From Salticus scenicus (taxonomy: Eukaryota > Arthropoda > Arachnida > Araneae > Salticidae): DNA of 64,000 nt. A model generated the notes under the pieces. The model saw only the letters and a program-made list of their open reading frames with translations. It was not told where the DNA came from and ran no database searches. This document shows, piece after piece, positions 44,940 to 57,969 of the stretch (positions are counted from its first letter, which is position 1; the number at the start of each line of letters is the position of its first letter). The DNA is taken from assembly GCA_963930645.1 (NCBI GenBank), contig OZ005648.1:149928035-149992034 (forward strand), in the 5' to 3' direction. The position numbers were made by a program, and so were the translations under genes.

Positions 44940-46200
44940 TCAGAATTGAAAACTTCTGCGATATCTTTATATTTCGGACATCAAGGAAGCCAAAAGTCCA
45001 CTTCAGAAAATTTTATCTCTGTGTGTGTAGATGCATGTCATGTACCAAAAATTTCAAAATTATAATTTAATTTAGAGACATTAAAAAGAAAAAACAGACG
45101 CTTCCGCAGTCACAATAAAGATTTTTTTCAATAAAATGCGTAGAAGGGTAAACATTTTGCGAAATCTTTACATTTCAGACAAGAAGAAAGCCAGAAAAAG
45201 CCTTCAGAGTAATTTCTGGTGTGCATGAGAAGGGCTGTTTCTAGAACGTTTTGTATCACATAAAAACTATTGAACAGAATTTAATGACCTGTAACTATCT
45301 TAAAATTACATCTATCGATTATTTTAAAAATTTTAATAGATTTAGAGATATAAACAAAAACAACTGCGCAGGCGCAGAAACGTTTTTCTTAATAAAACAC
45401 GTAAAATGGTAAACAATTCCGATATCTTTATGTTTCAGACAGGAAGTAGGCCAAAATAGCTTCCGAATATTTTCTGTGTGTGGAGGAGAGAGGGGAGGAG
45501 GAGTCATGAGAACGTTCTTTTTCGCCCGGGTATCACACGAAAACGACAAGACACAATCTAATGGCACTTGGGTTGAGGTTTATGACTACACCCAACTTAA
45601 ATTTATATCTATTGAACATTTCAAAAAATTAATTATGTTTAAAGATATATGCGAAAATCTCTTGCGCATGCGCAATAAAACTTAAACGCATAGAATGGTA
45701 GAGCAATTGTGATATCTTTACGTTGCAGATATGAAGAAGAAAAAAAAAATCAGATTATTTTCTGTGTTTGTGTGTGATGGACGGAGCTTTAATAAAGTCC
45801 TTTTTTCGAATGTCGAATGAAAAATATACGAGCAACGGATATATCGACAGAAAACATTTGCCGGTGCGCAGCATTTTTTTATGCATTCAGAATATTTTAT
45901 ATGTGTGTGTGGGAGGGACGGGATGTCTTTATTTTCTTTACTTATTATTATTATTTATTTATTCATTTTTTTTTTCCGCGGACATCAAGGAAAAAGGCTT
46001 TGTGTAATTAAGTGTCACCTACCATGGGTTTACGCCTGCATCCAACACAAAATTATATTTATCAATCATTTGGAAATTTTAATTTAGGTGTATGAGCAGA
46101 AAACGCTTTCGCATGCGCATGCGCGCATGCGAAATAAGATTTTTTCAGTAAAACGCGCAGAATGGAAAAGCATTGCGTTATCTTTACATTTCAAACATTT
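44940..46200 (+). repeat. Tandem array of a Helitron 5' subterminal module
   Basis: GATATCTTTA-like starts at about 44963, 45161, 45423, 45711 and 46169. Each is followed by AAG, AAGCC, a TTTTCTGTGTG(T) run and a GCGCATGCGCA-type palindrome. The text CGGGTATCACACGAAAACG with ACACCCAACTTAAATTTATA matches, in order, the 5' part of the reversed Helitron at 55593-57557 (GATATCTTCACG, AAAGCCG, GTGTGTG, CATCACACGAGAACGG). Unit length runs from about 200 to 290 bp. No Helitron ends are visible here. Confidence 0.72.
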
Positions 46201-48752
46201 TTTTTTTTTTTTTTTAAATTGTTATTGATGAATCTTTTAACATAATCTTTTGTTTTTAAAATGTCTACATTGCTTCTGTTTTATTTTTATTTTACATTTT
46301 TTCTCATTTAGAAATGAATTTTAATTTTTCGTCTATTCTCTGCTTTCTCTTATTTTACTCACTTTTGAATCAAGCATTAGATAGTCAATAAATGATAGTA
46401 CTGCTTGCGCAGGTACGGAAATTCTAAAATAAAAGCTTATTAAGAAAACTGGATATCATGTGACAAAAAGCCGTCGACCTTTTTATTCGCGTTGACTTCG
46501 TTATTAAATATGTCACTCCAGATCCTCAATATATAGAGGTAGACGGATGAACAAAGGCGCCACATGACATATGCGGTACTTAAGAAAGCTCAAAAAGAGC
46601 TGTTAAGTGACTTATTGAAAATAATGAGCTTCTTTATCTGACTGACATTAAAGATATTTGTTTCGGAAGGACTCAAATAGTTTTCCTGTCCTTTGTAAAA
46701 TAATACTCACTTTCTTCTTTACAAATTTTTTATGAGTTTGTAACAAATTTACTTTATATTTAGCACTTTTATAATTTGTTCTAAATTGACAAATGTATCG
46801 CTATAAATACAGAGTCCCAGAGTCCTATATTTTCAGTTCTACTATTTAATAAAAGTATATTTTGCTTTAATTAACCATCGAAATTCTAGGAATATATGAG
46901 GAAGAATTATCGACAAAAAATAGAGGTTAATCAAATATAGGGTGCAACGATCATATTAATTAAGTTGTATTTAACTTTTTCCCTTCAATCATTAAAAGTA
47001 AAATATTTAAAATATGGAAAATTTTATATGTATGGTGACCGACAAAATCCTATGTACCAATCATAATTTAAAAACAAGTTTCTTTACAAATGGTGGTCTA
47101 GGTATAGTAAAGTGGTTATACGCTAGATCGGTTAGAGTGCCACCTGGTGGTAAACAACAAAAAATGCGTTCCTATATCGGAAACGGTATGTGAGCTAGTA
47201 CATCCTCGATCTATTACGAAAGCGTATCTTTTGTACAATAAGGCTGAGAACAGAACGTATATAATACGTATCTACTTTATTTAATTATTTATTTTTTGAG
47301 GGAGGAATTTTCCTATAACATGTGTTTAAAAGGCTCATGCAGAAAGGGAAAAATAAACGTATATGAAGAACGATCCATTTAAACGTTAATGATACGACGT
47401 ACTATTGAAATACAATGTCAATTAATTTCGGTCGTAAAGATGATATTTTCTTTATTTCTTCATATTTTTCAACGTCACGGATTAATAAAATTCGAGCAAA
47501 AGTACCTTTAATTGATTTCGATTTAGAAACTCAAATTTCCTTTTTATCAAGAGGTGGTACAATTCCATGATTTTACTCTATTCCTGTTTCAATCACTAAA
47601 ATTTTTATTACACTTTTTTTTTTTAATCTCAACTCAAGACTATGGAGATCCAACATCTATATAAGTTACTGTATATATAAGTTACTGTGATGCTACATTT
47701 ATATAAGTAAGTGTCTTTCACCAGAGCTTTTTTGTGCTTGTATACATACACTAGTGATAGTTCCAATGTATAAGAAAATAACTAACTATTTGGTCTCTTG
47801 CGGATTTATTTGGCAAGATCCGACATTCTTCAAATTTGATCTCCCATATTAATACACACACACACACACATATATATATACATTAATACAAAAATAATAA
47901 TTCATAAAATGATCAAACATCCCGAAAAAAGAATAGAATTAATGAACACATAAACACATAAACTAGGATAAGAAGAAGGAACTGAGGTCACCGCGGCTTA
48001 AGACGGATGGAGCGTGGTTAAACAAGTTTTACAGGTGCCCAACTTTCCGCAATATATAAGATTCCCAATATATAAGAGCCTCTACAAGACCTTATTGTAA
48101 TAAAGTGAAAAGTTAAAATGAACATAATAATTACTCGAAAAAAAAAAAAAACTTAAAGCAAAAACCCTGAAAGATTTAATAAATTAACATTTTATTCATA
48201 TTACCATAAGGTATAGAAATTTTCTTTAAAATGAGTTTAATGACTATATACGAGTTGAGAAATTTTAAGAATACAAACAATTGTGTAGGCAGCATTTCAT
48301 ATTACTTACAGACATGCATTAGAAATATTTTATATTAAAAACAATATTTAATTATTATCAAACACCTTTATTAATAACTTTACTTTTTTTTTTTTTTTAA
48401 GTACAATTAAGGTTGTGTTTATTTAAACTTAAGTTGCGTATGAATTACATTAACCCCAATTTTACCGCTTAATATGTTTTTTTAAAATCTATAAATGTTA
48501 TTTTGTAGTAGTGTTAATTATTAATAAGGAATTTGTTATAAAAATATTTAGGAAAAGCATAGCATTTATAAACACACAATAAAAGAAGCTGATTTCATAA
48601 ATATACTTAGCCTTTATTGGAAAGTACTAAAAGTAGCAATTTTCAAAAGAAAAATTGGCAGGTTCTAAAATTTGGTACTTTTTAAATCAACAGTTAAAAA
48701 AAGAAGAATTTATGTACTTGCCCAGATAAAATAACATATAATTTGATCTTAA

Positions 48753-48800
<48 letters not shown>

Positions 48801-49144
48801 GTTACAATGCATAAAACCTTAGAAGAAACACTGATTTTCTATCAAAAATAATAGCATTGAAGCTTTAATAGGAATTAAATGCAGAAATTTAACCTTGCTT
48901 TACTCTCTGCCTTTACTTTACGGTATTTCAGTTTTCAAACTTGTCGGGTGTAATATATATGTTATACCTCATACATTTCAGGTAAAGTTTTGTCTGGAAG
49001 ACGAAAATGGGACCAGTAGAATGTTAACGAATGTCAATAGTGTTTAAAATTACCCTGTAAAAAATATTTCTTGAAATTTAATGTCGCAGTGGAATATGAT
49101 TTAGAAGCTTCATATCTGCCACGTTTGTATGTAAATGTTACGTG
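46201..49144. other. AT-rich non-coding DNA
   Basis: No gene. T run at 46199-46216, (TA)n at 48758-48798, CA/TA tract at 47854-47880. A 51-codon open stretch at 47415-47567 has no recognisable domain. Confidence 0.5.
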
Positions 49145-50553
49145 CAGTCGGGGGGGGGGGGGGGGGAAACGTAACACTCAACGTAACTTCGTTGCTAATC
49201 GATGTAGAAAAATGTATTAGGTATCATTCAACGGGGAATTGTGAGTAGTTTCAGAAAATGAAGTGAAATTTTGAATTGGGGGTCGTCTACATATTAAAAC
49301 GCGCACCAACTTTGATTTTTTTCAATGGTAATGCCCCATTTTTATTTTGTATTTGAACTCCTGGGATCAGGACAACGCGAAAAAGTATATTGGTTGTATA
49401 TTTTACTTATTTTTTCACAGAGTTATAAGCGTTCAAAATTTGAAGGGGCTAATGTTAAGTTTATATTTCAAACTTTTATTAATATCTTCACAAAAAATAA
49501 CTTGATCGCTATATATATATATATATATATATATATTACAAGATACAGTGAAGAAATCCAAACATAATCCTTCATTACTTTTGATTCGGAAAAATATTAA
49601 TAAATTCATATTTATAAAAATTATGAATTATGACCTATATTATTTTTTATATAAAATGAATCCTAATGCTGAAAAATATGGGTGTGCAAATTTGCAGCTC
49701 ATTCCAGTTTTTAGTTTTCGAGATATAAATAAATCTTTCTTTTCGAGTGGTTTAGGGGGCCGTCTCTTATAAAGTTTTGCATGAGATAACGAATCAAATC
49801 TTAAAAAATAACAAAGAAAATTAAACAAAATATTTTTATTTTTTACTTAGGGGTCAAATTATATAACAACAAAGCTGAAGCGTCTTATCATTAACGATTC
49901 CTAACTGTCAATTAGAGAAGCTTCTAAGAAACTTGAAATATCAAAATCGTTAGTTCATCGACTGGGAAAAAAAAATGTCATTGTAATCAGGACTAAAACT
50001 TCTGCACCTTTATATAAAAATGATCAGATGAAAAAAGCAAACCGGGGCTGCAAGAAACTATAAACAACTGGTGAAATCTGATAAGGAAAATTCGTAATAA
50101 TGGATGATAAAACATATGCGCTTTATGAATATAGTAAATAGATTTCATACAATGTATTTCGGAATGATATTCCTGGTGTGTCAATTGAAAAGATAAAAAA
50201 AAAAAAAAAAATGATTCCAAAGATTTAAAAAAACAAAAATTGTTTTCACAAATTTTCTCGTCTTTCCAAGCGATTTCATGAGACGGGAGTGAACCGTTCG
50301 TTCCCGAACACAGTTTAAATCGAGAAAGATACCTGAAGGATATACTTAAAGATTCTTTTTTGATTTTTTTTAAATCACAGACGCCAAAGGAACACTGCTG
50401 TTCTGGCCAGATTTAGCAATAAGTCATTACTGCAAAATTGTGCAGTCATATCTAAGAGAAAAATATTGGATATGTTCCCAAGGAAGGCAATCCACCGAAT
50501 GTTTCACAATGTCACCTTATAGAAAATTTCTGTGTTCTCTGCAAGTTATAATA

Positions 50554-50560
<7 letters not shown>
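49144..50560 (+). mobile_element. Decayed Tc1/mariner element related to 34935-37030
   Basis: Left terminus CAGTCGG followed by a run of about 18 G. The next 730 bp match the right part of the 34935-37030 element in reverse (GGGGTCGTCTACATATTAAAA, AACTTTGATTTTTT, AGTTATAAGCGTTCAAA, GTGTGCAAATTTGCAGCTCA). A transposase relic follows. No right terminus was found before or after the poly-A at 50553-50585. Confidence 0.8.
49878..50553 (+). pseudogene. Tc1/mariner transposase relic
   Basis: Recognisable text in order: LSIREASKKLEISKSLVHRL (helix-turn-helix), ANRGCKKLYKQLV, MDDKTYALYE around the first catalytic Asp (about 50103), a RERYLKDILK-like segment, then LLFWPDLAISHY with the second catalytic Asp (about 50397). 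In a shifted frame PPNVSQCHLIENF follows, the region of the third catalytic residue. Stops and frameshifts lie between these blocks. The order and spacing are those of insect mariner-like transposases with an FWPDLA motif. It is inactive. Confidence 0.82.
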
Positions 50561-50588
<28 letters not shown>

Positions 50589-50589
50589 A

Positions 50590-51784
50590 AAGGAAAAATT
50601 ACATTAAATCTAGCTGCTTTCAGAAACGAATGGCTGACGATCTCGAAATTAGTAAGTAGTAAAGAAGCGTGAGAAAAACCTATTTCGACCCTTTAAGCGG
50701 GACTTGCGGCTAGTTGTTGACCACCGCACCAATACGGCGAATACGCTAAATTGTAAAATTATAAATGCACTTTCATATGCAAATGTTGTCTTTATTTATT
50801 TTTTTTTTCTACTTTTGATATATCTAACTTTTAATTTTAGGAGAGTAATTCCTAGACACCCTTGAATATCATATTTTTTTTATATATATTTTATCTTTAA
50901 TGATAGATATGTAAACACTGTTGCACATTAAACAGAGAATACTAAAAATGCGATGTGATCTTGCGTTGACGACAATGCACGTCATGCAGGTGGAGAGAAA
51001 ATTTTAGTATCAGAAATCTTTTTAGTAGCTTATATCATTTGATTTGAGATGCTGTACTCTTTGAAAAAACTTGAAGTTTAGTGTATCAGTTGTTTTTTTA
51101 TTTTTATTTAACGGTCTAAAAATATCATGTTAGGATTCAAAATGATGTTTTAATACTTAATTATTTGCCAATGTTCGTACTAAAAATCATTTATTTTGCA
51201 AATTTATTGTTTAGATTTTTATTTTTTCAAAGTAACTTTTTATTTGCTAACCAGTCGGGTCGAATTATTTAAAAATTTCCATTAACTACTGAAATCCTGT
51301 CTAACGTATTAGTTTTCCAATCCATGCATTTTCAAACGACTTAATTACCATCAAACACGTAATTATTCTTAATAGTATACTATCTAAAACGGATTTGAAT
51401 AAACTTAATTGAGCTTGGACATTACAAATTGTCAGATCCTACTTCAATGGAATCATCAGTGAATGCAATGAATAATTATTAGCATTTTTGACATTCGCAA
51501 AAAAAAAAAAAAATGGCAAGAATAAAGAATAAAAAATAAAAACGGACATTCGTTTACAAAATTTGTTGTAATGATCTAGAAATCATTGCATTAAGTGAAA
51601 ATAAGCAACTAAATAGAAAATATTTTACATTTTGAAAAATAAAAGACTGAAATGTATCATATGAAAATTCCTTTATTTACACATCTTCATTATCCCTATT
51701 AACATTGTAAAATACTTGCAAAAAACATTTGTAAATATAGTCTGTAAGTTATTTCGAGAAATTTTTATAAAAGCAGCTATATGT

Positions 51785-51822
<38 letters not shown>

Positions 51823-52440
51823 TTTAAAATTAATAATTGATATTAAAGTAACATAATTATTTAAGAATATTCTACGACAATTCGAAAATATAAGAATTTA
51901 ACAATACCATTAATGCTAAAAGTATTGCATAATTTTCAAGTGACTTTTAAGGTAATCATGTTTACTTAAAAATAAATGAAAATAGAGCATTATATTAATT
52001 TTCTAAGTTAAATTCCTTGATTACAAAAAATAATTACAATCCTGATAATGGATTGTAATTGTTTTTTTATTCAATATTTCTGCAATTATTAAACATGCAG
52101 ATATAAAATAAGACAATAAGTTCATTAGCCATTTAAAAATACATAATGTACCATAAAAGCAAGTAATATATCGAATTCGATATTTAATTCTTCTTAGATT
52201 AAATAGAAAAGAGTATTTTAATTTTTTTTTTGTTGATATAAATATACATATGTTGATATAAATATACATATTTTATAGTTACGATGTCCTGCCAGAGGAT
52301 CTGTACACCATTTAGAAAGGTGCATTTGTAATAGAAAATGAAATAGAGTTTAAAATTTACTTATATTTTATTTATTACTTATAGTATATTACAAAAAATT
52401 AGAAAAAAAAAAATAAACTATTTAAAATGACCCCCCTTTG
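50590..52440. other. AT-rich non-coding DNA
   Basis: No gene. Poly-T of about 34 bases at 51787-51820. A 21-bp tandem duplication TGTTGATATAAATATACATA at 52231-52271. Confidence 0.5.
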
Positions 52441-53545
52441 CATTTACTCATTTATTGAAACGCTCCGACCACTCATCTATCGTTGTATGCACGACTTCAA
52501 TGGGAATTTCTGTGTCAGTCTTCAATAAATCTGCTTTTAAAGTCTCAAAATTTTCATGAGGCTTAGTGAAAGCCTTCTCTTCTAAAATATTCCAAAGACG
52601 GTAGTCCAATGAATTCAAATATGGGCTTCCCGATGGCCAGTGATCAGTTCGAATGGACTCTGGTAAGTTGTATTCACACCATCGCTGAGTCATTATCGTC
52701 TTGTGCGCTGGTACTGAATTCTGTTCGAATATACGGTGCTTTCCAGTGAACAAAGTGTTGTTTAAAGGCTTCCCAATTTGTTCCAGAATGTCACTCTGGT
52801 GGTTTTTAACTGATATTACTACTTTTTTTCACAAAAATGTAGTCTGGTTACACCTTCACACGAAAACTCCAACCAAGCCATTAATGAAGCAGGGTGATGG
52901 CCTCTTTCAAATCTGCAGCTTCTTTGGAACTTCGAGCAGACAACCTGTCATTTTTTTTTTAGTTGAACGTTTCCTCCATGAAGATTTTTTTCATCCGAAA
53001 AAAGAAATTACCAGTGTTTATTATCGGCTTGCCGCTGTAACAGAATTTTCCTTTTGGTCTTTCAAATATCCTTATTAGCAGCTGTAAGTCACTGGCCAGT
53101 ACTTCTACGGTAAGAACCAAGTACTAGATCTTGTTTTATAATGTGGGACTATGTCCTGGTAGGGATATTTGTCTCGCGGGCTAGGAATTTTTGCTTACGT
53201 AGCAGATTTCTGCAAGTCATTTCCCTTACGGCTTTAACAACTGCTGGCATTCTGCTCGTACGAGAACGACCAATTTGTGGCCTGTCTCGGTAGAGGACAT
53301 TTCATTATACCTCTTAATAGTTCTTTGGATGAACTTTTTTGAAATTTTCAGTGGCTTTAGCAAGATTAATATCTCCTTAGTTTTATTGCCAAACTTGTGT
53401 AAAGCAATTATTGCGATTTTATTTTCTTTTTTTTCCCACTCAATCTTAACTATCCAAATGTTTAACAAATACTGTTCATTTTTTAGTTTTATATACACTA
53501 TTTGTACTTCTACAAAGCATAACGGTGCCATTTCTAGAACATTAA
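52440..53545 (-). pseudogene. Tc1/mariner transposase relic (LDYRLW type)
   Basis: On the minus strand the N-terminal part lies at 53531-53226 (IAIIALHKFGNKTKEILILL, then KISKKFIQRTIKRYNE, a helix-turn-helix). The middle is shifted and stop-ridden but keeps FSDEK near 53000, the first catalytic Asp. The C-terminal part at 52753-52448 reads NSVPAHKTIMTQRW, then WPSGSPYLNSLDYRLWNILE and TIDEWSERF. The second and third catalytic regions (PAH, SLDY) are thus recognisable, although the aspartate expected in the QQDSAPAH motif is Asn here (QNSVPAH). At least two frameshifts and several stops make it inactive. Terminal inverted repeats were not found. The + strand frame at 52701-53078 is its shadow. 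Confidence 0.85.
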
Positions 53546-53679
53546 TAACATAGTGTGGTTGTTTTTGTTTAAATGAGAGAACTTATGACAAGTCTACTTA
53601 TATACATATTCTGCTGTGGGACATACAGTCAATGTACTGTTTTTCCCATCTCTATTATTTCTTTTTCAAATATGATGAA

Positions 53680-54660
53680 ACAGTAAAATTAAGGCTTGCT
53701 CATTCTACAGGTCTTTGGAAAAATTTCGGACCATAATAAATTTTACATTGTAGTGGATTTCATAATTTTGACGGATTTTTGATTCATCTTATCAGGTGCA
53801 TTTCATCAGGTGCATTTAAATGATATAAATAAACATGTCTGTCTCATTTATTTCAAACAGTTTACTTATTTTGCAACAGACAGCGTCGTTGTGCACTTAT
53901 TTTTATGGATAAAAATACTCAGTTAGAGTTGCTGCGAAAAAAGTAGAAATAATGATCAAGCTTAAATTTACATTTTCTGTACGTAAAAAAAGTTCAAATT
54001 AAATGTCAGTAAGAAAGCTGTTCATCAAGTTTCAAGTGAATTTGAGATTTCAAGAATTGTTTACAGATTTTACAAGAAGAGATCGTCCAAGAAAATCGAC
54101 TACACGTGATTATGATGCGGTAAGAATATTAGTTACACAATCTTCTACAACCTTTCACAATTCGTTTTATCTTCATCTACTGCAAAAGGCACCAATGTCA
54201 GTTTGAGTAGTAATTTAAGAAGTTTAACCGCAAATTCTGCTTTATTGTCCTATATAAATCTGTAAGTAAACATCAAATTACTCCAAATATGACAGACTAC
54301 TATCCGACAATGTCAGAATTGGATATTAAAGAAGAGGATATGTAGTTTTTCGATCATTCAAGTAACATTTTTCTGCACGCACTACCTATGCTTGCTGCTG
54401 AATTAAAAAGGAATGCACTACCTACCAGTAAGTATTTGGACAATTTTGAATTTAGACAATTTGTCAAATATCTAGAAAAAGTTCATTTGGAATCATCTTG
54501 AAACTTTAGTTGAGTAAAGAGCATGTTATATCTCATATATTCCAGAAAAACGTTTTGTCGTGAAAAGGAAATAGGAACCATAAAGAAAAAAAAAAAAAAA
54601 AAAAAAGAAAGAAAAAAGAAAGAAAAATCAAAATGTTTTGGATCACCCTGTAAAATTAAT
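53680..54660 (+). mobile_element. Decayed Tc1-like element
   Basis: Right end ATCAAAATGTTTTGGATCAC then CCTGTA (54639-54655), a typical Tc1-type terminus next to TA. Just inside, 54410-54560 is the inverse of 60800-60935. A helix-turn-helix relic lies upstream. The left limit is uncertain. Confidence 0.6.
53945..54345 (+). pseudogene. Tc1-like transposase N-terminal relic
   Basis: Shifting frames read VSSEFEISRIVYRFYKK, then RRDRPRKSTTRDYDAVRILV, the helix-turn-helix and GRPR-hook layout of Tc1 transposases, followed by LRSLTANSALLSYINL. The catalytic domain is absent; the element passes straight to its right end. Confidence 0.6.
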
Positions 54661-55300
54661 GCTTGAAGTGCATTTTTGCTGTAGCGTGTGATTAAGAGGA
54701 ATTTTCTCATTATCTGTATAATTTTTTTAAGGGACTACCACATTAATGGATATATAACAGGTTTTTTTTTTTTTTTTTTTTTTTGTTGTTTGTTTGATTT
54801 TTTGAAACACTGAAAAAAAAAAAAAACAAAAAAAAAAACAACTTTTTTAATTTTAACACGTAAGGTAGTAGACCCACAGCAAAGAAATTTTCAGAGAAAT
54901 TGGCATACTTCATTAGACACAGCATACCGCAATTAGAATGCAAAAATGTTGTATATATCTTACAAAATAGGAGCATTTTTACTAAATAATTTTTATCTAC
55001 GCATGCGCTAGCTTTACAAAAAATCATTTGCCTAATTTAATTGCCAAATGTATTGAGCAACTTATGTGAAAACCTCAAATAAATATCGTGAAAATTTAAA
55101 GAGTTTTGAGAGATAGAATGAACAGAATTTTAGTTCTTCTGAAAGAAAAAGAAAAAAGATGATGATAGAGGATTTTATCTATATTTATTTACAATCAGTA
55201 AACACTGTATTGCTATTGGGCATTGAAAAATCAAAATAAAAATGTGAGTAAAACTCCTTATATTAAAAGGAAACTTGGCGCTGGGTTATTATAGCCAATG
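54661..55300. other. AT-rich non-coding DNA
   Basis: T and A runs at 54762-54783 and 54814-54838. No gene. Confidence 0.5.
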
Positions 55301-55468
55301 AAAATTACAACGATAGGAACGCGGAAGAGAAAAATGCACTGAAGACGGTATTCATCTTTATAGACGGTTCAATTTTAAGCACTGAAGACGGTACGCCAAA
55401 GGCTACTGAAATAACTGTATGCTTCCCATATATTTTTTCTCTTCGGCGTTCCTAACGTTGTAATTTTT
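55301..55468. mobile_element. 168-bp hairpin MITE
   Basis: ATTACAACGATAGGAACGCG then GAAGAGAAAAA (55304-55334) is matched in reverse by TTTTTTCTCTTCGGCGTTCC then TAACGTTGTAAT (55433-55464). The loop holds a direct repeat GCACTGAAGACGGTA. No coding capacity. Confidence 0.8.
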
Positions 55469-55592
55469 ATTTGTTTTAAAACTCCTTATTGTTTAGCTTT
55501 TATTTTGAGAGAACTTAAACTATGTCTATTTTATCTCTCATAATTCTTTAAATGTACACATTTTTATTTTATTTATTTATTTTATCTATATA

Positions 55593-57557
55593 CTAGCAGG
55601 CTTTGCCCGCTTCGCTGGACATTAAACTTAAATGAAGTCTCAAAATACTATATCTTTATTAATAACCTAATTTCTCGCTGTGATTGGTAGAGGTTTTCTC
55701 GCTCGCAAAGTGAGGACTCTAGGTCTCCACTGTCTTCGGCACAACTTACTCCCTTTTTACTTCCCCTTCCTCAGCGGTGATTTCGAAGTTTTGAAAAATC
55801 ACACTAATGTACATAATGCGTACACTTAATCAATATCCAGTCTGGGTCCCCACTGCCTTCGGAACACACTTCTTACTTCCCCTTCCTCAGCGGGTGAGTT
55901 CAAAGTTTTGCAAAATCCCACTAATGTATATAATGCGTACACTTAATCAATATCCGCGCACAAAAATTCGCCATTCTAAGGTAATTCAAAGCGAATTCAA
56001 ACGGAAAAACATGTTTTTACACATGTTTATTGGGAACAACTTCAGTATAACCCCACAACGATATTTGGCGATTTTTTTTGTTGGCGCTTATGGCTAAATC
56101 ATAAATCTAAAAATCATAAATCATATATGATAAATGATAAAATCATAATCTAAATCATAAGATCAAAAATCCAAAATAAACAACATATTAGGCTGCCATA
56201 TTATATCGCAAACAGTCCAGAACGACATCGTTATCCTTCAAAACGGCGCCAAAGAAATATCGCCAAATTCAGCTGTGGGGTTATACTAAAGTTATACCGT
56301 TTATTGCCCTCTGACTCCGAGAAGGTGGGGGGGGGAATTTCGAATTTCGTGAAATCCAGTTACAATAAGTGCCGGATGCAAACAAACAATTTACGCACCA
56401 AATTTAGAGACCACAGAAGTCTTTAATAGAAAATATTATAAATAAATACAAAACGCACAGCTGTAGTATGGGAACCCTTTGGTGACTTTAAATATTTTAA
56501 GCCATTTCTGCGATAAACTGAATTGGCGATCTCAATTGTGCAATTAAAGATCTTGGCGAGAAACGTCCGAGCTACTTCGGTTCCGAATTTCAAATTTTGC
56601 CAAAGGGATCCAATACTAAAGCTGTTCCATATCGAATCTTGGTTGAAAACGGAAAAAGGGTAAAATAAATTAGAAATATCAGACCTATATTTATAAATTT
56701 GATACCGAATGAAAGGGGTGATTTTGCTGAATACAGGGGTTCAAACAGTTTTTCGATGCGACAATTAGATTTTTAAAAAATAACTAAAGTATGAAATTTA
56801 AGTGGCAACGGAAAAACGGATAAAGGGAAAAATAAATTAGAAATATCACACCTATTGTTACAAATTCAGTACCAAATGAAAGAGTTGATTTTTCTGAATC
56901 CTGGGGTGTAAACAGTTTTTCGATACGACAATTAGATTTTTTAAAATTAACTAAATTATGAAAATTAGATGGCAACATTTCATTTCAATCTTTTCATTAT
57001 TTGTAGTGCGAATCACGCGAATACAAAAGTCTTTAACTTAAAAAATTATTTTTATATTTTATTTTTCCATTCAAAGCATTTTAGTGAAAAAATATTTATG
57101 GCGCATGCGCAGGCGTTTTTTACTCACAATTTAAACACTAATCATAATTTTGAAAATTTCTATAGATATAATTTCAAGTTGGGTGAAGACCTAAGTTTCT
57201 GCCAAGCGCCGTTGAATTCCGTCCAGCCGTTCTCGTGTGATGCCCGGACAAACGTGTTTTAGTATTTTACCTTTTAGGGGGGGAACGGGTGGGAATTTCT
57301 GAAAAGTTGATAGATATAATTTTAAGTTGAGTGAAGACATAAATTCCTGCCAAGCGCCGTTGAATTTCGTCCAGCCGTTCTCAAGTGATGCCCGGACAAA
57401 AAAAGCGACATTCGGACACGATGACACACACACACACACACAGGCAAAATTTTCTGAAGTCATTTTCGGCTTTCATGGGGTGTAAAACGTGAAGATATCG
57501 CAAAATTTTTCGATTCCGACAAATTTACAGACAAAAGTCTGATTTTATTAATATAGA
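55593..57557 (-). mobile_element. Helitron 1 (reverse, nested)
   Basis: Read on the minus strand it begins TCTATATTAATAAAATCAGA with TTTTGTCTGT and ends CCAGCGAAGCGGGCAAAGCC then TGCTAG. Host A (55592) and T (57558) flank it. Its 3' end closely resembles that of the Helitron at 21190-22812. Inside are duplicated modules with GTCCGGGCATCAC, GAACGGCTGGACG and GGCGCTTGGCAG (57175-57260 and 57340-57410). There is no Rep/helicase frame. The 55.8-56.0 kb part has a short duplication (GTACACTTAATCAATATCC twice). Confidence 0.8.
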
Positions 57558-57969
57558 TTAATTTGAAACATGTTTTTGTCTGTCTCCACTATATTGAGAG
57601 AACTACTTGGTGTAAAAATTTGGTTGAGGTGTCTAAAAAAAGGTCTTAGTCTGTAGATGAGCTATGAGAAGAGAAAAATAAAAAAAAGTCGAAAGATTTC
57701 CCTCCCTGGGGGGGGGAGGGGAAACCGTTTCCCACCCGTTTCCCCCCGGGTTAAAAACACGTTTACGAGCTTAACTAAGCTTCAAATTACTTCACGGTGA
57801 AGAAATCGTACATATGGGGACTAAAAAATCACTTTCTGCGAATTTGGAATTTTCGATTTTAAAGGGGGGAAAAGGGGGAAAGTAGATTTGGAGGGGAGGG
57901 GGGTGGAGGGGGAAATTAGTTTGAGAGGGAAATCCGTTCTAGACCCACGCATGTAGCACCTCATTTTAA

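Noticed and set aside
47415..47567. Possible mitochondrial-type insertion (ATG frame with an internal TGA that could read as Trp)
   Set aside because: The translation matches no mitochondrial protein I can recognise, and one TGA is weak evidence.
52701..53078. 125-codon + strand frame
   Set aside because: Antisense shadow of the minus-strand Tc1/mariner transposase relic.
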